Positions 58,343 through 64,000 of a stretch of DNA of 64,000 nucleotides are shown here, piece by piece. The position numbers and the translations under genes are program-made. Origin of the DNA: Fibrobacter sp. (GTDB taxonomy: Bacteria; Fibrobacterota; Fibrobacteria; Fibrobacterales; Fibrobacteraceae); contig JAFVGH010000140.1 in NCBI GenBank assembly GCA_017475045.1, positions 1 through 64,000 on the forward strand. Reading direction: 5' to 3'. The number at the start of each line of letters is the position of its first letter. Position 1 is the stretch's first letter. A model generated the notes under the pieces. It was not told the DNA's origin. It saw nothing but the letters and a program-made list of their open reading frames with translations, and searched no databases.

Positions 58343-59896
58343 ATGCGTAAAGTATTACTTATTTCTCTGTTTTTTGCCGTGGCTACCATGGCAGCCGATT
58401 TCGAGCGCTCCAATTGGAGAATGCAGCTCTATGTGCAAGGTGAAGTCGCCTTTTTGAATTTCCAGGACAAGAATCCCGAACTCCTGCTGGACAAGATTGA
58501 CAAGGAGTTGATGACCTTCCCCATCAATGCGGGTTTCCTCTGGAGCCCCCTCATTACCCCCTTCTACAAGGCCGACATTCCCTTCACCATCTGGCTTGGT
58601 GTGGAAGTCAATTCCATCCAGTTTGGCGAAATCGCCAAAGACCCTAAGTTCTACTTTGAAAGCGACAACTGCGACAAGACCACAGGCTGCGGTGACGCCA
58701 ACAAGGGCGAATCCCTTTCCTTCCGTTCTTACGCCCCCTCTGTTCTGGCCGGTTTTTCGTTTAATTTGATTGGCGGTTTAGACATTAGACTGCTTGGTGG
58801 CTACGGCTTCCATTTCTTCTCGTTCTACGACGAACGTTTTTCCCACACAGACCAGAAGACCACAGTTCTCCCCACCGCTTTTGCCTCTGGTGCACTTGAG
58901 TACAAGGTCGGAGAACTATTCAAGGATATCGACTTCAAGATCGGCGTTAACGTCCGCAGGGAATTCCTGCCTTACGAAGACATCAAGGCCACCGGAAAGG
59001 CCCCCAAGACCAACGAAGACGCAAGCATTCCCGCCGGCTATTCCGGCATCGAATTCGACAAGATATCCTACAAATGGCCCGTACGTGTCGGGTTGGAGCT
59101 CTCTCTTGATTTCGGTCGTGAAAGCCGCAGGGACCGCCGCATGAGGTTCGTGCTCCATGACCGCGACGACGTGCTCCGCAAGAACAGCGAAGTCAAGGAC
59201 ACCCTCTCCGACTGGGACTGCATGGCCATCGAGCGCGACTACCGGTTCTTCCTGGACGAAGACGGCAACCTGCCCGACATGAGCGAAGCCTTCACCAAGA
59301 CCCAGTTCTCCGATGTGCTGGAAAGCTTCCTCGCCTTCTGCCACCCCGAGGACCTGGCCACCAAGGAAAAGCTTTACGCCACCCTGGATACCGGAAAGGT
59401 CCAGTTGAAGGAATACCAGACTCGTCAAGAAGATTCTCGTTTCGAACAGGTTATGTCCAGCAACGATCCCGAAATGCTCGCCATGTACCTGGAATACTAT
59501 CCGGACTCTCCCCACAGAGCCGAGGTGGAAGCCAAGCTGCAGGTGCTGGGTGAATACCACAAGTTCCGCGAGATCCAGGCCCAGAACACCTTCAAGGCCT
59601 ACCTCACCTACCTGAACGACAATCCCAACGGAGCCTTCCGTGACGAAGCCGAAGCAGGAATCTTCGAACTGGTCAAGGGCAGTGGCCGCCTGAAGGATTA
59701 CGAAATTTACCTCAAGCGCTTCCCCGAAGGCAAGTTCGTTGAAGAAGCCAAGGCAGCACTCAAGAACGCCGACGCCTCTGCACCTTCCATGATCGAGGTC
59801 CAGACCGGCGAGAGCGAAGAAGAAGTCGAGAAGGCCCCTGCCAAAAAGCAGAACAAGAAGGCCTCCAAAAAGGCTAAGGGCAAGAAAAAGAAATAA
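58343..59896 (+). CDS. Outer-membrane barrel protein with periplasmic TPR-like repeats and basic tail
   Basis: The 517-residue product has a signal peptide (MRKVLLISLFFAVATMAA), a barrel-like first half with strand pairs (SFRSYAPSVLAGFSFNLIGGLDIRLLGGYGFHFFSF cut into short strands) up to about 265, and helical repeats of the kind found in TolB/YbgF-like TPR proteins (YLEYYPDSPHRAEVEAKL, YLTYLNDNPNGAFRDEAE, YLKRFPEGKFVEEAKAAL). A Lys-rich tail ends it. TAAATT (58329-58334) ends eight bases before the ATG without a Shine-Dalgarno site, so it is transcribed separately from the preceding operon. A terminator follows. Confidence 0.7.
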   Translation: MRKVLLISLFFAVATMAADFERSNWRMQLYVQGEVAFLNFQDKNPELLLDKIDKELMTFPINAGFLWSPLITPFYKADIPFTIWLGVEVNSIQFGEIAKDPKFYFESDNCDKTTGCGDANKGESLSFRSYAPSVLAGFSFNLIGGLDIRLLGGYGFHFFSFYDERFSHTDQKTTVLPTAFASGALEYKVGELFKDIDFKIGVNVRREFLPYEDIKATGKAPKTNEDASIPAGYSGIEFDKISYKWPVRVGLELSLDFGRESRRDRRMRFVLHDRDDVLRKNSEVKDTLSDWDCMAIERDYRFFLDEDGNLPDMSEAFTKTQFSDVLESFLAFCHPEDLATKEKLYATLDTGKVQLKEYQTRQEDSRFEQVMSSNDPEMLAMYLEYYPDSPHRAEVEAKLQVLGEYHKFREIQAQNTFKAYLTYLNDNPNGAFRDEAEAGIFELVKGSGRLKDYEIYLKRFPEGKFVEEAKAALKNADASAPSMIEVQTGESEEEVEKAPAKKQNKKASKKAKGKKKK

Positions 59897-59902
59897 ACCG
59901 TG

Positions 59903-59930
59903 AGGTGCGATTCATGTCGCACCTTTTTAT
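59903..59930 (+). terminator. Intrinsic terminator after the barrel-plus-repeat gene
   Basis: AGGTGCGA TTCATG TCGCACCT is followed by TTTTATTT. It ends seven bases before the dedA start, so dedA must be expressed by readthrough or from a promoter within the hairpin region. Confidence 0.85.
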
Positions 59931-59936
59931 TTAGAA

Positions 59937-60677
59937 ATGAAACTGAAGACAATCGCTATTCTTCTAGCCTTGTTCTGCGCGTTTGCCGCTGCACAGCCAG
60001 GCGCTGAAACCACCCTACAGAATTCATCCGCCGTGCAAGACGCGGCTTCTGCAGGCATTTACACCCGGATTATCGACTGGTACAACGACAACCTGAACTA
60101 CGGCACCATAACACTGCTTATGGCCGTGGAAAGTTCGTTCATTCCCTTTCCCTCGGAACTGGTGGTTCCCCCTGCAGCCTACAAGGCCCTGCAGCCAGGC
60201 TCCAACCTGAGCATCGTCCTGATTGTTCTGTTTGCCAGCATGGGCGCCCTCATCGGGGCGTTTATCAATTACTTTCTAGCTAAATTCCTAGGTCGTCCTA
60301 TTGTGTACAAATTCGCCGATTCCAGACTCGGTCACTTCTTGCTGATAGACACCCAGAAAGTTGAAAAGGCAGAAAACTACTTCCGTGACCATGGAGCCAT
60401 CTCCACTTTCGTCGGAAGGCTCATTACGGTCATCAGGCAGTTGATTTCCATACCGGCCGGGCTTTCCAACATGAAGCTCTTGCCCTTTACCCTGTACACG
60501 TTCCTAGGCGCCACTATCTGGAACTGCGTCCTTGCCGTTCTTGGCTACCTGGCCCACGGACAAAAAGACATTATCGAAAAATACAACTCCGAACTGGCAA
60601 TCGCCTTGCTTGCCTTCGGAGCCTTGTTCATCGGGTACATGGTGTGGAGCGCAGTCAAGCCGCGCAAAAAATCCTAG
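59937..60677 (+). CDS. DedA-family membrane protein
   Basis: The 246-residue protein has an N-terminal signal-like segment (about 1-19) and then the DedA/VTT domain: MAVESSFIPFPSELVVPP, FLAKFLGRPIV, and GRLITVIRQLISIPAG with the conserved arginines. DedA proteins flip or move lipid carriers such as undecaprenyl phosphate or phosphatidylethanolamine. The added N-terminal segment is unusual in length. The convergent FISUMP gene overlaps its end by four bases. Confidence 0.88.
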   Translation: MKLKTIAILLALFCAFAAAQPGAETTLQNSSAVQDAASAGIYTRIIDWYNDNLNYGTITLLMAVESSFIPFPSELVVPPAAYKALQPGSNLSIVLIVLFASMGALIGAFINYFLAKFLGRPIVYKFADSRLGHFLLIDTQKVEKAENYFRDHGAISTFVGRLITVIRQLISIPAGLSNMKLLPFTLYTFLGATIWNCVLAVLGYLAHGQKDIIEKYNSELAIALLAFGALFIGYMVWSAVKPRKKS

Positions 60678-61342
60678 TCCTTCACACAGCGGACAGAGAA
60701 AGCGTTATCCGTAGAATACTTGTTCTCGTGGATACTCTCGTCGCCAAATTCCAGTAGACGGGCATAAGCTTTCTTGCTCTTCTTCCCTTTTTCCTTGGAT
60801 GAGCTCCAGAACAAGGCACGTTCTTTTGCCTTGTCCGAGCGTCCTTCTTTGGAAACATATCCCGCAGGCAAAGCCGAGAAGCCAAACTCATCTGTACCCG
60901 TATTTATAACTTCGTACTCATCCAAGTAAATAGCTTCACCTGTATGCTTGTCATAAATTTTTTTCTTTTTCTTTTTGACCTTCCAGTCATCCTTCGATCT
61001 CAAAGCGTTCCCCGGCTTTGACTTGGTGTTTTCGGATACATAAGACACCAGGTCCCGCCATTCCGAACGTGAAGGGAGGTGCCATCCTTCGGGACAGGCC
61101 TTTTCAGCTTTTTTCCAGGTATAGAGCCGGCCGTATTTTTTGCAATTGTCCGTCTTGCGGTCGTAGCACCAAGAGTCATCCATATGCAAATTGAGATTCT
61201 CCGCCATCCAGGTTTGCTTTCCCAATTTGACGGTCTTGTATGTTTTTCCATCGCGGGAATCCTTAAAGGTTCCCTTGGCAGGAGCGGCAAAGGACACGGA
61301 AACAAGGCTCACCGCAAAAAGGCACACAATCCACTTTTTCAT
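60674..61342 (-). CDS. Exported FISUMP-domain protein
   Basis: The 222-residue product is started at ATG 61342, preceded by GAGGGTATCTGT and beginning the signal MKKWIVCLFAVSLVSVSFAA. The FISUMP domain (TIGR02145) fills the rest: YKTVKLGKQTWMAENLNL, CPEGWHLPSRSEWRDL, GFSALPAGY, ALFWSSS, AFSVRCVKD. Unlike the other copy in this window it has no lipobox or Ser-rich linker. A Lys-rich insert (KVKKKKKKIYDKH) interrupts the domain. Confidence 0.9.
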   Translation of the reverse strand: MKKWIVCLFAVSLVSVSFAAPAKGTFKDSRDGKTYKTVKLGKQTWMAENLNLHMDDSWCYDRKTDNCKKYGRLYTWKKAEKACPEGWHLPSRSEWRDLVSYVSENTKSKPGNALRSKDDWKVKKKKKKIYDKHTGEAIYLDEYEVINTGTDEFGFSALPAGYVSKEGRSDKAKERALFWSSSKEKGKKSKKAYARLLEFGDESIHENKYSTDNAFSVRCVKD

Positions 61343-61419
61343 ACAGATACCCTCTTCTTTATTCTTAAATAAAATATATAAAGACTGCGCGATTTGCAAA
61401 CAGATTTGAAGAGATCAGG

Positions 61420-62019
61420 CTAAAAATCACAGTTTTTGACACAGCGATTCGTCTGAAATTCGGCCTCCAGTACCTTTACGCCACGATCATAGCGACGATA
61501 ACTGCCATGACGAAGTCCACGTTCAAAAGTCATTTCCTCTTTCAGGGCACCCAAATCATCATACAGTTGAGCCACCCCATGGATTTGTCCCCGGGAATAA
61601 GGGATTTTCCTACGCAAGGTACCCCGTTCATCCCATTCTTCACTTAGGCCATCGAGCACACCATTCTTATAGACTTCTCGGGATTTCTTTAAACCGTTAT
61701 CATGGTAATTGACACTCACCCCGTTTTCAACACCATCCTTGTAGGAAATTTCTTGCCAAGGCTTTCCGTTTTCATAAAAACTTGAAAAGGTTCCTTCCAA
61801 TAGTCCCTCGCGATAAAACGCCTTTATCGCAATTTTTCCATCTGGGTGATACGAGACCGACCAACCTTCCTTGACATCCGTCCCCTGCCGGACTGTATAT
61901 ACCCGGGCAATACGACCACCCGGATAAATGGTCTTGACCGTGTCCAAAGGCATTTCTCCGGCAACCACCATGGTCGTCGTAAACATCGCCAAAAAACAGC
62001 CAAAAAAAAGACGCATCAT
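61420..62019 (-). CDS. Exported MORN-repeat (YwqK-like) protein
   Basis: The 199-residue product has a signal peptide (MMRLFFGCFLAMFTTTMVVAG). It is then composed of about six MORN-2/YwqK-type repeats with the pattern Y-x-x-G-x-x-x-G-x-x-x-x-Y-x-x-G (for example KDGVENGVSVNYHDNG, KNGVLDGLSEEWDERG). YwqK proteins are labelled as antitoxins in some databases, but the exported repeats here fit better with a structural envelope role. TACATT (minus, 62028-62033) ends eight bases before the ATG; there is no Shine-Dalgarno site. Confidence 0.8.
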   Translation of the reverse strand: MMRLFFGCFLAMFTTTMVVAGEMPLDTVKTIYPGGRIARVYTVRQGTDVKEGWSVSYHPDGKIAIKAFYREGLLEGTFSSFYENGKPWQEISYKDGVENGVSVNYHDNGLKKSREVYKNGVLDGLSEEWDERGTLRRKIPYSRGQIHGVAQLYDDLGALKEEMTFERGLRHGSYRRYDRGVKVLEAEFQTNRCVKNCDF

Positions 62020-62070
62020 CGGGCAGAAATGTAGCTATATCCATGCCGTTTTTGTATTTTGTGTGAGCCG
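62020..62070. promoter_or_regulatory. Divergent promoter region for the MORN and radical SAM genes
   Basis: Only 51 bases separate the start codons. The minus strand has TACATT at 62033-62028, eight bases before ATG at 62019. The plus strand has TATTTTG (62055-62061), ten bases before ATG at 62071. Both start codons lack Shine-Dalgarno sites. Confidence 0.5.
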
Positions 62071-63576
62071 ATGCGCATTACTTTTTTAAATCCGCCGTTT
62101 CATCCGATGTTCAGTCGCGAGTCGCGCAGTCCCTGCGTGACCAAGTCTTCTACCCTTTATTGGCCTATGTTCCTGAGTTACGCCGCCGGCACTGTCGAAG
62201 CCGACGATAACGAGATTCAGCTCATCGATAGCCCGGCCATGGAACTGGACCTTGCGCAGACTTTGGAGGGCATCAAGAAGTTTGATCCCGAGCTCGTGAT
62301 TTGCAGCACGAGCACACCCAGCATTTTGAACGATTTGAAGGTGGTGCATGCCATTAAAGGAGCGCTTCCGAAAACGAAGACCGCCATCATGGGTACCCAC
62401 GCTACCGCCGAACCGCTGGAATCCATGGAAATGGAACCAAGCCTCGACTTTGTGATTATCGGTGAAGCGGACTACACCGCAAGGAACCTCGCCCGCTACC
62501 TGCGTGGCGACATCAAGGATATTTCAAGCATCGCGGGCCTCGCCTTCCGCAAGGCCGACGGCACTGTCGACTTCCAGCCCGAAGGCCCGAAGATCGAAAA
62601 CCTGGACGAAATTCCCTGGGTTTCCAAAGTTTACCGCAAGTACCTTTACAGCTGCTACAAGAAGTATTTCTACGGCGCCAACCTGAACCCGCTGATTGTG
62701 ATTTTGTCGGGCCGTGGCTGCCCGAACCGCTGCAGCTACTGCGTGATTCCGCAGACGCTGAACGGCCACAAGTTTCGCCGCCGCTCTCCGAAGGACGTGG
62801 TGGACGAACTGCAGTACATCAAGGATAACTTTGACGACCTGGGCGAAGTCTTCTTCGAAGACGACACGTTTACAGCAAGCCACGAACACGTTCGCGAAAT
62901 TTGCAACCTGATTCTGGAACGTGGCCTCAAGATTACCTGGAGCTGCAACGCTCGCGCCGACGTTCCGCTGGACTTGCTCAAGCTCATGAAGAAAGCCGGT
63001 GGCCGCGAAATGTGCGTGGGATTTGAAAGTGCCTCCCCAGTGGTTCTCGAAAACATCCACAAGGGTGTCAAGAACACCGACAAGGCCATCGAGTTCACGA
63101 AGAACGCCCGCAAGGCAGGCCTCTTGGTGCATGGTTGCTTTATGGTGGGTAACCCGGGCGACACTCCGGAAACGCTCCGCATGACGCTGGACTACGCCAA
63201 GAAGTTGAACCCGAATACGGCTCAGTTCTACCCCATTATGGCCTACCCCGGCACCGAGGCTTACAAGGAAGCTTTGGAAAGCGGTGCATTACAGACAAAG
63301 GATTACAACCAGTGGCTGGACAAGGACGGTTTCCACCGAACCACCATCCAGCGCGGCGAACTCACCAGCCAGGCACTTGTGGACTTCTGCGACAAGGCCC
63401 GCCGTGAATTCTACCTGCGTCCAAGCTACATTTTGCATCAGGGCATCATGGCTATCAAGAACCCGCGTGAACGCTACCGCGTGATGCGTGGATTCGGCAC
63501 CCTCGTGAAGCACCTGTTCCGCAAGCACGGGCAGCTCGCCCCTGTGGCGCGCCAGGCCCCGACGGTGAAGGAATAA
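62071..63576 (+). CDS. B12-binding-domain radical SAM enzyme
   Basis: The 501-residue protein has an N-terminal Rossmann-like B12-binding-type domain (MRITFLNPPF ... IDSPAME ... MGTHATAEPLESM, then EADYTARNLARYL). The radical SAM core has the C-x3-C-x2-C cluster motif in GRGCPNRCSYC (about 216-226) and the SAM-contact region EVFFEDDTFTAS. The family includes anaerobic methylases and BchE-like cyclases; the substrate cannot be told. The ATG at 62071 is preferred to the TTG four codons earlier. Confidence 0.88.
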   Translation: MRITFLNPPFHPMFSRESRSPCVTKSSTLYWPMFLSYAAGTVEADDNEIQLIDSPAMELDLAQTLEGIKKFDPELVICSTSTPSILNDLKVVHAIKGALPKTKTAIMGTHATAEPLESMEMEPSLDFVIIGEADYTARNLARYLRGDIKDISSIAGLAFRKADGTVDFQPEGPKIENLDEIPWVSKVYRKYLYSCYKKYFYGANLNPLIVILSGRGCPNRCSYCVIPQTLNGHKFRRRSPKDVVDELQYIKDNFDDLGEVFFEDDTFTASHEHVREICNLILERGLKITWSCNARADVPLDLLKLMKKAGGREMCVGFESASPVVLENIHKGVKNTDKAIEFTKNARKAGLLVHGCFMVGNPGDTPETLRMTLDYAKKLNPNTAQFYPIMAYPGTEAYKEALESGALQTKDYNQWLDKDGFHRTTIQRGELTSQALVDFCDKARREFYLRPSYILHQGIMAIKNPRERYRVMRGFGTLVKHLFRKHGQLAPVARQAPTVKE

Positions 63577-63644
63577 GCGCGGTTTTTCTTTTGCAGTCTT
63601 TTTCATTAAACAAATTTTCAAGAGAATCAAGTACAGCGAGAGCC

Positions 63645-63672
63645 CGACAACGAAGCTATACGAAGATTGTCG
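63645..63672. repeat. Inverted repeat between the radical SAM gene and the edge gene
   Basis: CGACAA (63645-63650) and TTGTCG (63667-63672) flank a 16-base centre that itself contains two GAAG copies around CTATAC. No T-run follows in either direction, so it is not a standard terminator. It lies in the 103-base gap between two convergent genes. Confidence 0.4.
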
Positions 63673-63679
63673 TGAAAAT

Positions 63680-64000
63680 TTAGCGACCGGCGAACTGGTC
63701 GCCCTCTTTTATTTCAGTCTCTTTCGCCCCATTCAAATTCACAAGGCGGCTCGGGTCGTAACGCAGATTCTTTGTAAAACACTCACGAAGTTCCTGCAAC
63801 CTGTCAAAGAATTCCTCAGAAGTTTGGGCCGTAAGCAGGGTCTGCCTTACCTGCATGGGAGCTTCATCAGATCCGTCTAAAACAAAGCCCTTGCAAAGTC
63901 TTGCGGCCAATTGTTTGAGTCGCCCCATGGCCCCAAGTTCCGTAGAGCCGTCTTCCAGCTTGAACTTGAAATAAAGCGGAAAAACATCTAACGCCTCGGC
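63680..64000 (-). CDS. C-terminal part of an unknown protein (cut by window edge)
   Basis: The reverse frame is open from the window edge to a TAA at 63680, giving the last 106 residues. An internal ATG lies at 63928, but the frame continues upstream of it without a stop, so the real start is outside the window. The visible part begins with a beta strand segment (FPLYFKFKLEDGSTELGAMG) followed by helices (SEEFFDRLQELRECFTKNL). No family is recognised. Confidence 0.6.
   Translation of the reverse strand, partial: AEALDVFPLYFKFKLEDGSTELGAMGRLKQLAARLCKGFVLDGSDEAPMQVRQTLLTAQTSEEFFDRLQELRECFTKNLRYDPSRLVNLNGAKETEIKEGDQFAGR

Noticed and set aside
61420-62019. Antitoxin of a toxin-antitoxin pair (YwqK label)
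   Set aside because: The protein is exported and no toxin-like gene adjoins; the label comes from MORN-type repeats only.
63640-63675. loxP-like sequence (CTTCGTATAGC on the minus strand)
   Set aside because: Resemblance covers about 11 bases of one arm; the second arm and spacer do not fit and no recombinase gene is nearby.
1-64000. tRNA, rRNA, CRISPR arrays, prophage or insertion sequences
   Set aside because: None was seen by eye: no cloverleaf with TTCGAATC-like arm in an intergenic gap, no regularly spaced repeats, no transposase or integrase motifs.

Overview
The window looks like a chromosomal segment of a Fibrobacter-type bacterium (Fibrobacterota). The main evidence is two proteins with the FISUMP domain (Fibrobacter succinogenes major paralogous domain; 48883-49887 and 60674-61342), many Ser-rich lipoproteins, a lipoprotein GH53 galactanase, a GH3 enzyme and PEGA-domain envelope proteins. 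Base composition and codon use look even throughout. I found no tRNA, rRNA, CRISPR array, phage or insertion sequence.

Layout. 1-5137 (minus strand): 5' part of carB with an attenuator-like leader, a small lipoprotein, an HU protein, and a four-gene operon of a zinc-ribbon protein, two paralogous membrane sensors (one ending in half an AraC-type DNA-binding domain) and an AI-2E family transporter. 5171-7647 (plus): CnoX-type co-chaperone and a carboxyltransferase subunit. 7753-12364 (minus): beta-barrel lipoprotein and a secreted lipase/esterase with a partner. 12710-17602 (plus): glycosyltransferase, topoisomerase III, GH3. 17606-18763 (minus): DEDDh exonuclease and an exported protein. 18847-23896 (plus): gluQ and a very large DUF4011/helicase/Vsr/DUF3320-like protein with an in-frame amber codon and degenerate ATPase motifs. 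23905-27603 (minus): SPOR protein, ABC exporter, PqqD-like protein, GH53 galactanase. 27660-36718 (mostly plus): SNF2 helicase, LOG-family protein, protein kinase with a membrane TPR-like partner, ferredoxin plus geranylgeranyl-reductase-like flavoprotein, and an outer-membrane protein. 36832-43374 (minus): peptide-binding lipoprotein and the fatty-acid/phospholipid cluster yceD-rpmF-plsX-fabD-fabG-acpP-rnc. 43409-49887 (minus): a MetH-derived probable pseudoenzyme, lipoproteins, an RNA methyltransferase and a FISUMP lipoprotein. 49956-59896: lipoproteins, oppF-like ATPase, xseB, and a long envelope operon of three related lipoproteins and two PEGA membrane proteins, followed by a barrel-plus-repeat protein. 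59937-64000: DedA protein, FISUMP protein, MORN-type protein, B12-binding radical SAM enzyme, and a partial gene at the right edge.

Two themes stand out. First, many genes have a TATATT/TAAATT-like -10 element ending only 6-11 bases before the start codon and no Shine-Dalgarno sequence, while their neighbours have good Shine-Dalgarno sites. This suggests frequent leaderless transcripts, including divergent pairs sharing 29-51 bp. Second, several intact proteins have lost the residues that define their family: the MetH relative lacks all three zinc cysteines, and the DUF4011-type protein lacks a Walker A lysine.

The most specific regulatory candidate is upstream of carB. A promoter-like element, a 44-codon open frame, a U-rich run and an intrinsic terminator that the open frame crosses are arranged as in the E. 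coli pyrBI attenuator. Functions are inferred from recognised motifs only; no database search was possible.
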